DNA from: an uncultured Alphaproteobacteria bacterium
Lineage (GTDB): Bacteria; Pseudomonadota; Alphaproteobacteria; Rickettsiales; UBA1997
Length of the DNA stretch: 14,901 nt
Assembly: GCA_903959715.1 (NCBI GenBank)
Contig: CAJBXX010000188.1
Span: forward strand, 1-14,901
Direction of reading: 5' to 3'
Part shown: positions 7,959 through 14,337 of the stretch, one piece after another
Layout: the number at the start of each line of letters is the position of its first letter
Position numbering within the stretch: the first letter of the stretch is position 1
The notes under the pieces: generated by a model
Seen by the model: only the letters and a program-made list of their open reading frames with translations
Told to the model about the DNA's origin: nothing
The model's database searches: none
Made by a program: the position numbers and the translations under genes

Positions 7959-9803
7959 ATGATTGATAACGAAACTTCTCAAACTGTTCCAGTTAAATCT
8001 TCAAGAAAACCAAAAAATCCTATGCCAATTAAAATTGATATTCCGCAACCTGAGCTCATGAAACCTAAAATCACCATTTTTGGTGTTGGTGGAGCTGGGG
8101 GCAATGCCCTAAATAACATGATTCGTTCAAATCTTGAGGGAGTTGAATTCGTCGCTGCCAATACCGATTCTCAAGCGTTATCGCACGCTTTAACGCAAGA
8201 TCGTATTCAGCTCGGAGCACGCACTACCAAAGGTTTGGGAGCTGGTTCATTTCCTGATCGTGGCAAAATGGCCGCCGAAGAAAATATTGAAGAAATTGAA
8301 AAACATCTTGAAGGTTGCAATATGGTTTTTATCGCGGCTGGAATGGGCGGTGGCACCGGAACTGGTGCGGCTCCCGTTATTGCTAAATTGGCTCGTGAAC
8401 GCGAAATATTAACGGTCGGCGTCGTTACCAAGCCATTTCATTTTGAAGGCAAATATCGCATGGAAACCGCAGAAGCTGGCATCGAAGAATTGAAAAAATA
8501 TGTCGATACTTTAATCGTAATTCCCAATCAAAATCTTTTTAGAATCGCTAATGAAAATACCACCTTTGAATCAGCGTTCAAAATGGCGGATGATGTCTTG
8601 CACGCTGGCGTTCGTGGCGTCACCGATTTAATTACTATGCCCGGATTAGTAAATTTAGACTTTGCCGATATTCGTACCATCATGACAAAAATGGGCAAAG
8701 CCATGATGGGAACGGGAGAAGCAACTGGAGAAAACCGTGCAATCCTTGCATGCGAAGCGGCGATCGCTAATCCACTTCTTGATGATATTTCAATTAAAGG
8801 TGCCAAAGGCGTTCTCGTTAACATGACGGGCGGGCCTGATATGACGCTATTTGAAGCTGATATGGCGGTTAATACTATTCGTAAAGAAGTTGATCAAAAT
8901 GCCAATATTATTTTCGGTTCGGCTTTCGATGAAAGCATGAAAGGTAAAATCAGAATTTCTGTGGTCGCAACGGGCATTGATAGCGAAGAATTTCGTCGCG
9001 AAAGTTTTAAAGCCAAAGAAACTAATGAGCCTTCACGCTTTAGAGCTGTAGTTCCAGAGACCGCAAAACAAAATTCTAGTAAAAGCTTTTTTGATCCTGG
9101 AGTTTCGGCGAAACCTACCAAATCAGAAGTTGAAGAAATTAGTGATGAAAACTTCAAGCCAAAAAAAATTTTTAGCAAAGAAGAAAATTTAAATTACGGC
9201 AAAGAATCCGAAAATTTGACGCCAAAATTTGAGCAAGAAAACAAGCAAAGAGAAGCGATTCCAAACTTTTTTAACGAAACCTCAACTTCTTCTTTAAGTG
9301 CAAATTTAACTCCAACTAAAACTCAAATTCAACCGCAAATCGAAGAGCATGAAGAAGAGTTTTATGAAGAGCAAGAAGTTGCGATTAAAGAAAAAATTAT
9401 CGAAAAAGCTCCCGAACCAAAAAAACCCGCGAAGCCAGTAAAATCAAGTGAAAAACCGAAAAAAGATTCGGGTGGATTTAGTTTATTTAGTTTCATGAAT
9501 AACAAAGAAAAATCCGAAGAAATTCCAGCTGATTCTGTTGATAAAATCAGCAATAATATTTTTGCTGATTCATCAAAAATTCCTGCGGATTTATTGATAA
9601 ATGATGAGATAAAAAATAAAAAAATTAAACAAATAAATGACGAAGATTCTTCGGCAAAAATCTCTTCGCAAGAAGCTGAAAAAAAGCGTCAACAATTTTT
9701 TGGCAATACCATTTTTGATGAAGAGCCTGCAACAGGCAATCAAGAAGAAAAATTTGATGATGACATCATTAATGTTCCAGCTTTTTTTAGAAGAAAAAAA
9801 TAA
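7959..9803 (+). CDS. ftsZ: Cell division protein FtsZ with long C-terminal linker
   Basis: FtsZ is the tubulin-like GTPase that polymerises at midcell into the Z-ring. The 614-residue product contains the full GTPase core: [10 protein letters not shown] (41-50), NTDSQ (68-72), [15 protein letters not shown], the tubulin signature GGGTGTG (130-136), VIPNQNLFR, and the T7 catalytic loop NLDFAD (232-237). The activation domain ends near 340 at [10 protein letters not shown] Lys/Glu/Ser-rich, probably disordered linker of about 250 residues follows, then the acidic-to-basic tail [15 protein letters not shown], an alphaproteobacterial-type docking peptide for FtsA and similar partners. About 34 residues precede the core; an alternative ATG sits at residue 22, but the ATG at 7959, one base after the pntAA stop, is favoured by coupling. 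The position next to pntAA rather than ftsQ-ftsA is unusual, since the dcw cluster is not seen here. No Shine-Dalgarno is present. Confidence 0.98.
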   Translation: MIDNETSQTVPVKSSRKPKNPMPIKIDIPQPELMKPKITIFGVGGAGGNALNNMIRSNLEGVEFVAANTDSQALSHALTQDRIQLGARTTKGLGAGSFPDRGKMAAEENIEEIEKHLEGCNMVFIAAGMGGGTGTGAAPVIAKLAREREILTVGVVTKPFHFEGKYRMETAEAGIEELKKYVDTLIVIPNQNLFRIANENTTFESAFKMADDVLHAGVRGVTDLITMPGLVNLDFADIRTIMTKMGKAMMGTGEATGENRAILACEAAIANPLLDDISIKGAKGVLVNMTGGPDMTLFEADMAVNTIRKEVDQNANIIFGSAFDESMKGKIRISVVATGIDSEEFRRESFKAKETNEPSRFRAVVPETAKQNSSKSFFDPGVSAKPTKSEVEEISDENFKPKKIFSKEENLNYGKESENLTPKFEQENKQREAIPNFFNETSTSSLSANLTPTKTQIQPQIEEHEEEFYEEQEVAIKEKIIEKAPEPKKPAKPVKSSEKPKKDSGGFSLFSFMNNKEKSEEIPADSVDKISNNIFADSSKIPADLLINDEIKNKKIKQINDEDSSAKISSQEAEKKRQQFFGNTIFDEEPATGNQEEKFDDDIINVPAFFRRKK

Positions 9804-9818
9804 ATTTTAACTCAATTT
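9795..9818 (+). repeat. 24-bp direct repeat, copy 1 (upstream of thiE)
   Basis: The sequence is six A, one T, then AAATTTTAACTCAATTT, and it is identical to 11392-11415 upstream of pyrC. This copy overlaps the end of ftsZ, with its TAA formed by the repeat's T plus AA, and abuts the thiE ATG exactly. Its core AAATT-TTAACTC-AATTT is an interrupted palindrome. It may be a regulator site, a translation leader element or the trace of a small duplication. Confidence 0.75.
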
Positions 9819-10442
9819 ATGACGCAAATTTATCTAATTTCTCCGCCACAAATTGAGTTAAAAGATTTTTCTATAAAGCTTGAAAAAGCTTTAAAAACTG
9901 GTTTGGTTCCAGCTTTTCAATTGCGTCTTAAAAATTATTCTCCATCAGAAGTTAAAAAAATTTCACAAGAAATAAAAAAAATATGCGAAAATAATAATTG
10001 TTTATTTTTGTTAAATGATTTTTATGAAATTGCTTTAGAAGTTGGTGCTTCGGGCGTTCATGTTGGAATTAATGATAAAAAAATTTCACAAATTCGTCAA
10101 AATTCGCCAAAAAATTTTATAATTGGCGCCAGTTGTTACGACTCCAAACATTTGGCGATGGAGGCTGGGGAGCAGGGAGCGGATTATATTTCTTTCGGAG
10201 CTTTTTTTGCAACTAAAACTAAAATTTCACCAGGCAAGCCGAGCCTTGAAATTCTTAATTGGGCGAGTGAAATTTTGAATTTACCAATTGTCGCAATTGG
10301 TGGTATTAATGATAAAAATTGTGGCGAATTAATTAAAAATGGTGCAGATTTTTTGGCAATAATTTCTTATGTGTGGCAACATCCGCAAGGTGTTGAAGTG
10401 GCATTAAAAAATATTGATAAGCAAAATCATGATTTTTCGTAA
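9819..10442 (+). CDS. thiE: ThiE-like thiamine-phosphate synthase
   Basis: ThiE joins HMP pyrophosphate and thiazole phosphate to thiamine phosphate. The 207-residue length is normal for this TIM-barrel family. Recognisable elements are LISPP at the first strand, QLRLK (the Arg and Lys of the QLRxK substrate motif), LLNDFYEIALEVGASGVHVG (IND-type Asn-Asp kept), IGASCYD (catalytic-site Ser kept, the usual His replaced by Tyr), DYISFGAFFATKTK (TxTK phosphate-binding loop) and IVAIGGIN with GADFLAIIS at the end. Most ligand residues are therefore present and it may be active, though HVGIND replaces the usual HLGQxD. No other thi gene is in the window, so it may serve salvage or be a ThiE/TenI-type relative. 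It follows ftsZ by 15 bases and its 3' end overlaps the next gene by 14 bases. Confidence 0.84.
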   Translation: MTQIYLISPPQIELKDFSIKLEKALKTGLVPAFQLRLKNYSPSEVKKISQEIKKICENNNCLFLLNDFYEIALEVGASGVHVGINDKKISQIRQNSPKNFIIGASCYDSKHLAMEAGEQGADYISFGAFFATKTKISPGKPSLEILNWASEILNLPIVAIGGINDKNCGELIKNGADFLAIISYVWQHPQGVEVALKNIDKQNHDFS

Positions 10443-11343
10443 TAAAAATTTTAAAACTGCTTTTTCTTTGATAGAAATTTCTTTAGTGGTTTTGATTGTG
10501 GGAATTTTAATTTCCGGCGTTTCTTTGGGTGTTGATTTATATAATGATTTTAAACTTACGACCGCTAGGCAATTAACCATAAATTCTCGTGTTGGAAGAA
10601 TTGAAGATTTAGTAGCTTGGTACGAAACTACCAATCAAAATGTTTTTTCAAAAGGAGAGGGGACTTTCGAAGATTTAAATAAATTTGAAGAAAATCAAGC
10701 TATAAATCGTTGGAAAGATTCTAATCCAAAAACATCTTACAAAATCGACGCCACTCAAACAGCAACAGCCTCTCAGCCCACAATTATTTTTGATAAAACC
10801 ACTTCTTTGCCAATAGTTAGATTTGAATCTGGAAAATTTTTAAATTTACCAGATGGCACCGTGCCCTTCGGAAACCAAGCTTACACCGTTATTTTTGTTT
10901 CAAAAATTGATGCCAATTGTAATTGTCCAGTATTAACTTCGGGTGATGGATCGGTTAGTCCAATTAATTCTAATTATTTTGAATATGTAATTGATAATAA
11001 AATTGTTAATGGCTGGGGTGCATGGCTTCAAGGTTCTTGGAGTTTCACTAAAGTTATTGCTATCAATAAATTTCAAATTTTTTCTTATACTTATGACCAA
11101 TCAAAAATAAATGTTTACATTAATAAAAATTATCACACAAGAGCTACGGGATCTTTAAGTGCAAGAGCTTCTTTACCAACAAATAATTTTATTGGAAAGG
11201 GTCTTAACAGAGGTTCGCCTTATGATTTAATTGGCTCCATCGCCGAAATTATTATTTTTAATCGTAATTTGTCAAATGGCGAAAGAGAGGATATTGAAAA
11301 TTATTTGTCAAAAAAATGGTCAATAAAATTGGGAAGCAAATAG
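10429..11343 (+). CDS. Prepilin-like protein with LamG/concanavalin-like C-terminal domain
   Basis: The N-terminus MIFRNKNFKTA|FSLIEISLV is a type IV prepilin/pseudopilin leader: a short basic peptide, a cleavage site, F at +1, E at +5 (residue 16), then about 20 hydrophobic residues. The residue before the cut is Ala (A11) rather than the usual Gly. The remaining ~240 residues do not resemble pilin. They show LVAWYET..., INRWKDS..., LPIVRFESGKFLNLP, FSYTYDQSKINVYINK and a terminal IGSIAEIIIFNRNLSNGER / IENYLSKKW. That pattern is the beta-sandwich LamG/concanavalin-A-like glucanase fold, a carbohydrate- or protein-binding domain. Two cysteines (NCNCP, 163-167) sit in a loop. The ATG at 10429 is chosen, giving 304 residues and a 14-base overlap with thiE; TTG 10414 is possible but not needed. 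It probably sits at the surface or inner-membrane face as a minor pseudopilin or adhesin. No other pilus gene is nearby. Confidence 0.8.
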   Translation: MIFRNKNFKTAFSLIEISLVVLIVGILISGVSLGVDLYNDFKLTTARQLTINSRVGRIEDLVAWYETTNQNVFSKGEGTFEDLNKFEENQAINRWKDSNPKTSYKIDATQTATASQPTIIFDKTTSLPIVRFESGKFLNLPDGTVPFGNQAYTVIFVSKIDANCNCPVLTSGDGSVSPINSNYFEYVIDNKIVNGWGAWLQGSWSFTKVIAINKFQIFSYTYDQSKINVYINKNYHTRATGSLSARASLPTNNFIGKGLNRGSPYDLIGSIAEIIIFNRNLSNGEREDIENYLSKKWSIKLGSK

Positions 11344-11360
11344 TTTTTTTAATTAAACCC

Positions 11361-11390
11361 TTGATTGTAAATTCGTTTTTGGCATATTTA
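11361..11390 (+). promoter_or_regulatory. Possible promoter for pyrC
   Basis: TTGATT (11361-11366) and TATTTA (11385-11390) are separated by 18 bases, in the 79-base gap between the prepilin-like gene and pyrC. The fit to sigma-70 consensus is moderate and the region is very AT-rich, so this is a weak call. The repeat copy at 11392-11415 lies just downstream and would be transcribed as part of the leader. Confidence 0.33.
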
Positions 11391-11391
11391 T

Positions 11392-11415
11392 AAAAAATAA
11401 ATTTTAACTCAATTT
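11392..11415 (+). repeat. 24-bp direct repeat, copy 2 (upstream of pyrC)
   Basis: This copy is identical over 24 bases to 9795-9818. It ends 7 bases before the pyrC ATG and those bases are TATAATT. Unlike copy 1 it is wholly intergenic. Neither copy contains a purine-rich Shine-Dalgarno, so the repeat is not simply a shared ribosome-binding site of the usual kind. Confidence 0.75.
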
Positions 11416-11422
11416 TATAATT

Positions 11423-12742
11423 ATGCCAAAATTTGATTTGCCCTACGCTAATGCCGTTTCTGCACATAAAAAAATTCTTTATAAAAATGCTCGCATCATT
11501 GATCCAAAATCTAATTATGATGAAGTCGGAGAATTATTAACGATTGGTGATAAAATTGTCGATTTCGGTAAAAATTTAAATTTAAAAGCCGATGAAGAAA
11601 TCGATTGCAAGGGCTTGGTTCTTGCTCCCGGATTGATTGATATTCAAGTTCATTTTCGTGATCCAGGGCAAACTCACAAAGAAGATTTTGCTTCAGGAAG
11701 TGCTTCGGCTGTCGCTGGAGGCATCACTACCGTGGTTTGTCAACCCAACACCGCGCCAACTCTAGACTCAGTTTTAACTTTTGAATATTTGCGTTTAAAA
11801 TCGCGTGAAGTGGCCCATTGCAATGTTTTGGCTTATGGTTGCATCAGTAAAGCCATGAAGGGTGAAGAGCTCGCCGATATGCATTCGCTCAAAGAGGCTG
11901 GGGCGGTTGGCTTTACCGATGATGGCTTGCCCGTCATGAACGCCAATTTAATGCGTCGTGCTTTTGAATATTCTAAAAATCTTAATGTTGTTATTGCTCA
12001 ACATGCCGAAGATTTGAATTTAAGCAATAAGGGTTGCGTTAATGAAGGCAAAGTGTCGCTTGAACTTGGAGTCCGAGGCATTCCCAATATTTCTGAATCG
12101 GTAATTGTTGAACGCGATTTGGCGATTTTGGAAGCGATTGGCGGGCGTTATCATCTTTTGCATTGCTCAACCAAAGAGGCTTTGGACGCGGTTAAACGCG
12201 CTAAAGACAAAGGTTTGAAGGTTACCGCCGAAGTTTCTCCACATCATTTTACCTTAACCGATGCCCAAGTTTTAAAATCAGGAACTTTGGCGAAAATGAA
12301 TCCGCCACTTCGCAGTGAAGATGATCGTTTAGCCTTGATTGAAGGGCTTCGCAGTGGAGTTATCGATGCTATCGCCACCGATCACGCTCCGCATGACGAA
12401 GCTTCAAAAAACAAACCGATTGAAGAGGCGAGCTTTGGCATTGTTGGTGTTGAAACCATGTTGCCACTTTCTCTTACGCTTTATCATCAAAAGATTTTAT
12501 CACTTCGCGATTTGCTGGCAAAAATGACTTGCAATCCCGCCGAAATTATTAATTTTGATGGCGGTGAAATCAAAAAAGGCGCCCGCGCCGATCTCGTTTT
12601 AATCGATTTAAATCACGAATGGCAAATTGATTCGCAAAAGTTTTTTAGTAAATCTAAAAACTCACCTTTCGATGGCTTTAAAGTCAAGGGCAGAGCGGTT
12701 TTGACGGTAGTTGCTGGAAAAATAGTTTATAAAATTGATTAA
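11423..12742 (+). CDS. pyrC: Dihydroorotase, class I (PyrC)
   Basis: Dihydroorotase cyclises N-carbamoyl-L-aspartate to dihydroorotate, the third step of de novo pyrimidine synthesis. The 439-residue amidohydrolase starts with a small beta-sandwich (KNARIIDPKSNYDEVGE), then the barrel: GLIDIQVHFRDPGQTHKEDF (71-90), GGITTVVCQPNTAPTLD, VGFTDDGLPVMN (metal-binding Asp region), IAQHAEDLN, LLHCSTKEAL, AEVSPHHFTLTD and the catalytic IDAIATDHAPHD. It ends with KSKNSPFDGFKVKGR and a second sandwich strand. The striking deviation is Gln75 where the HxH metal motif of active class I enzymes has its first His; H77, R79 and the other ligand residues are present. Several class I sequences lacking metal ligands are known to be inactive partners of aspartate carbamoyltransferase, but here only one ligand differs. 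No other pyr gene is in the window. The next gene begins 17 bases downstream on the same strand. Confidence 0.93.
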   Translation: MPKFDLPYANAVSAHKKILYKNARIIDPKSNYDEVGELLTIGDKIVDFGKNLNLKADEEIDCKGLVLAPGLIDIQVHFRDPGQTHKEDFASGSASAVAGGITTVVCQPNTAPTLDSVLTFEYLRLKSREVAHCNVLAYGCISKAMKGEELADMHSLKEAGAVGFTDDGLPVMNANLMRRAFEYSKNLNVVIAQHAEDLNLSNKGCVNEGKVSLELGVRGIPNISESVIVERDLAILEAIGGRYHLLHCSTKEALDAVKRAKDKGLKVTAEVSPHHFTLTDAQVLKSGTLAKMNPPLRSEDDRLALIEGLRSGVIDAIATDHAPHDEASKNKPIEEASFGIVGVETMLPLSLTLYHQKILSLRDLLAKMTCNPAEIINFDGGEIKKGARADLVLIDLNHEWQIDSQKFFSKSKNSPFDGFKVKGRAVLTVVAGKIVYKID

Positions 12743-12759
12743 TTTTTTAAATTGAAATC

Positions 12760-13725
12760 ATGGCAATAGGTTTAATAATACCATCAAACGGCTCTTTTTG
12801 CGGATATTTCGCCATTGCTAGCTCGATACTTTGTCAAACAGCGGAAGAAAGAGATAAATGTTTAGCAAAGATTACAATTGTAAAAAGGGATATTTATAAT
12901 TTAAGTAAAACGAAAGAATTCCAAGAATTTGACCAAGAAACTAAAAATAAAATTCAAGAATTATCCGCGATAAACACCGAGGATGAATTTCAAGAAAAGT
13001 TAAAAAAATTGTTCGATGAAACTCCTCTTCAAAAGGCTGTTGGCAATATGTCTTTTACAACTTCAGATGGAAGATGCGATTCGCAAATGCCAAATTATAA
13101 CATTGCTACACCAGTTAAAATTCTTGGCGCTCTAATTCGACATCAAATACAAAATAATTTTAATTTTAAAATAAATGTTAAAGAGCAAACTTTTGATAAA
13201 TATGGCTTTATGAAAGATGAGGATGGAGCTGCTGATAAGTTTGATAATATTGGTTATGGGGATTTGGCAACTTTGTTTAAATTTTTTCACGAAAAGGATT
13301 TTTCGTGCGAAACTCATCCAACAAATCAAATTATTATGAATTTACAATCTACTGATTTACAAAATCAAAATTGTAATTTTTCAATTATTTTTGATGCTTC
13401 TGAACCTGAATCTGATCAAGGGCACTATAATGCCATATTTTCATCTGAAAAATATAAGGAAAGAGAAAAAGAATTTACTTCGCAAGTTACAGATCAAGCA
13501 GATCAAGCAGATCAAGCAGATCAAGAAAATAATAATTTTTGCCATAATTTAAAAAATCTCAGTAAATCAATTTTACATTTAATTTTAACATCATGCAATA
13601 AATCGGAAAAATTGCAGAATAATTTTGAAAATGTTAGTGAAAACTTTAATAAATTGATGCAAAATATAATTCCTTGCACTAGCCCAAGAAATCCTAGTAA
13701 AAAACAACAATCGAGAGAACTATAA
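12760..13725 (+). CDS. Putative OTU-like cysteine protease (candidate host-directed deubiquitinase)
   Basis: This 321-residue protein is not recognised as a named family member. Its N-terminus IIPSNGSFCGYFAIASSILC places a Cys (C14) at the start of a hydrophobic helix, as in the OTU box D-G-x-C-x-x-x-A-(I/L)-A. Residues 165-178 (GYGDLATLFKFFHE) resemble the OTU 'W-G-x-x-E-L-x-A-L' helix. NCNFSIIFDASEPESDQGHYNAIF (given only as the span 204-227) ends in a strand followed by GHYNAIF, with H222 in the position of the catalytic His that OTU proteases carry as HYN. The Cys-to-His distance (208) is longer than usual, with a charged helical insertion at about 28-90. A DQA repeat (245-256) separates the core from a C-terminal helical, Cys-containing tail ending in basic PRNPSKKQQSREL. 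No signal peptide is seen, which fits type IV export or cytoplasmic use. It lies 17 bases after pyrC. The gene call is firm; the protease call is inference from motif layout. Confidence 0.6.
   Translation: MAIGLIIPSNGSFCGYFAIASSILCQTAEERDKCLAKITIVKRDIYNLSKTKEFQEFDQETKNKIQELSAINTEDEFQEKLKKLFDETPLQKAVGNMSFTTSDGRCDSQMPNYNIATPVKILGALIRHQIQNNFNFKINVKEQTFDKYGFMKDEDGAADKFDNIGYGDLATLFKFFHEKDFSCETHPTNQIIMNLQSTDLQNQNCNFSIIFDASEPESDQGHYNAIFSSEKYKEREKEFTSQVTDQADQADQADQENNNFCHNLKNLSKSILHLILTSCNKSEKLQNNFENVSENFNKLMQNIIPCTSPRNPSKKQQSREL
13492..13525 (+). repeat. 9-bp tandem repeat (GATCAAGCA) within the OTU-like gene
   Basis: GATCAAGCA occurs three times in direct succession (13492-13518), followed by a partial fourth copy GATCAAG. 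It is in frame and encodes Asp-Gln-Ala units, giving a DQADQADQADQ stretch. Unit length is a multiple of three, so gain or loss of units keeps the frame and would only change spacer length between the predicted protease core and the C-terminal tail. Confidence 0.9.
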
Positions 13726-13745
13726 TCTTATTTTAATTACATCAC

Positions 13746-13760
13746 GCATTGAATAAATGC
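13746..13760 (+). terminator. Weak terminator-like hairpin after the OTU-like gene
   Basis: GCATT-GAATA-AATGC forms a 5-bp stem with a 5-nt loop, 20 bases after the stop codon, followed by a pyrimidine-rich stretch (tcatccatatatttctt) but no proper T-run. It is a possible termination point for the pyrC/OTU-like transcript, poorly supported. Confidence 0.28.
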
Positions 13761-13825
13761 TCATCCATATATTTCTTATAATGGCAAAAAAACCATCGTA
13801 GAGAAGGTTGCTTTTAATTCGATCG

Positions 13826-13860
13826 AATCCCCCCTCCCAACTTGTGAGGAGAGGTCTTGG
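13826..13860. repeat. G+C-rich palindrome-like element A
   Basis: AATCCCCCCTCCC, a short loop (AACTTGTG) and AGGAGAGGTCTTGG make an imperfect stem with C-rich left and G-rich right arms, in otherwise very AT-rich DNA. It begins with the same AATCCCCC octamer as element B (14248). It resembles short intergenic REP-like elements seen in many bacterial genomes; family membership cannot be shown from one window. Confidence 0.4.
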
Positions 13861-13904
13861 TTAATTGGGCTTCGCCAACAAATAATCGTGGAATTTTTTT
13901 ATAT

Positions 13905-13952
13905 TAAGGTTTTATAATCGATAAAGTGTAAAGTATAACCTTATGATTTTTT
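13905..13952 (+). terminator. Candidate intrinsic terminator
   Basis: TAAGGTT (13905-13911) pairs with AACCTTA (13937-13943), with further weak pairing inside, and is followed by TGATTTTTT. The loop is long (25 bases) and the stem is only 7 bp. It could stop transcripts entering the convergent gap from the left. Confidence 0.33.
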
Positions 13953-13990
13953 AGAAAATTTTTTTTGAGCGCGAATAAATAAAAATAATT

Positions 13991-13999
13991 TTATCCACA
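13991..13999 (+). promoter_or_regulatory. Perfect DnaA-box match
   Basis: TTATCCACA matches the DnaA-box consensus TTATNCACA exactly and is followed by a very A/T-rich stretch and two copies of AATTTAAGTAAC. Only one box is seen, and no replication gene is close, so it is noted as a possible DnaA-binding site and not as an origin. Confidence 0.35.
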
Positions 14000-14247
14000 G
14001 CTTTTTTAAAAAAAAATTTAAGTAACATTCGCGATACATATTTTAATTTAAGTAACGAAAACTTGATTTTTCTTTATTTAAATTGTTGCAACTTTCAAGT
14101 GGCGGACAAATGCTGAAATACCATGGGTAATGATATAAATTTTGATGGAATTTTGTTGTGATTTTGGTTGGTTGAGAAAATATTTTGCTGATATGGAGTT
14201 TACAAATCTGCATTTTAAAAAACACTCATAAAGATTACGGGCTCATC

Positions 14248-14280
14248 AATCCCCCGCTTTACGGGAGACTCTTCCCCTCA
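14248..14280. repeat. G+C-rich palindrome-like element B
   Basis: AATCCCCCGCTTTACGGGAG contains the stem CCCG/CGGG with loop CTTTA and continues as ACTCTTCCCCTCA. It shares its AATCCCCC start and stem-loop character with element A about 420 bases to the left, and is an equally sharp composition outlier. It lies 58 bases past the lipoprotein stop (minus strand), so it could also act in ending that transcript. Confidence 0.4.
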
Positions 14281-14337
14281 ATTAATTTTTAATGAAAACT
14301 GGGTTATCATTATTTGCCATAATTTTTATATTTTAAA

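Larger units (their letters stand above)
13726..14337. other. 612-base convergent intergenic region without a convincing gene
   Basis: This gap separates the plus-strand OTU-like gene from the minus-strand lipoprotein gene, so it lies between two 3' ends. It contains two G+C-rich hairpin elements (13826-13860, 14248-14280), a terminator-like inverted repeat (13905-13952), a perfect DnaA box (13991-13999) and a repeated 12-mer AATTTAAGTAAC (14015-14026 and 14045-14056). A 60-codon minus-strand frame (14043-14225) has no recognisable domain and is not called. The stretch looks like decayed or repeat-invaded DNA rather than coding sequence. Confidence 0.6.

Noticed and set aside
8207..9178. Several minus-strand frames opposite ftsZ
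   Set aside because: They lie opposite strongly conserved ftsZ codons, and their composition (Ser/Ile/Leu rich) is typical of antisense shadows.
10414..10428. TTG start for the prepilin-like gene
   Set aside because: ATG at 10429 gives a standard short basic leader before the cleavage site; the longer form adds nothing and increases the overlap with thiE.
12339..12527. 62-codon plus-strand frame inside pyrC
   Set aside because: It is a shadow frame of the conserved pyrC coding sequence, with no independent start signal or recognisable product.
13492..13525. CRISPR-like array
   Set aside because: Units are 9 bp without spacers and lie in frame inside a coding region; it is a protein tandem repeat.
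14006..14021. CtrA-type TTAA-N7-TTAA site
   Set aside because: The spacing is eight bases, not seven, and TTAA is common by chance in this AT-rich gap.
13905..14060. Origin of replication
   Set aside because: One DnaA box, no flanking replication genes, and position between convergent 3' ends; not enough for an origin call.
14043..14225. 60-codon minus-strand frame in the convergent gap
   Set aside because: No domain, signal peptide or ribosome-binding site is visible, and it lies in repeat-like non-coding DNA. Possible remnant, but not supported as a gene.
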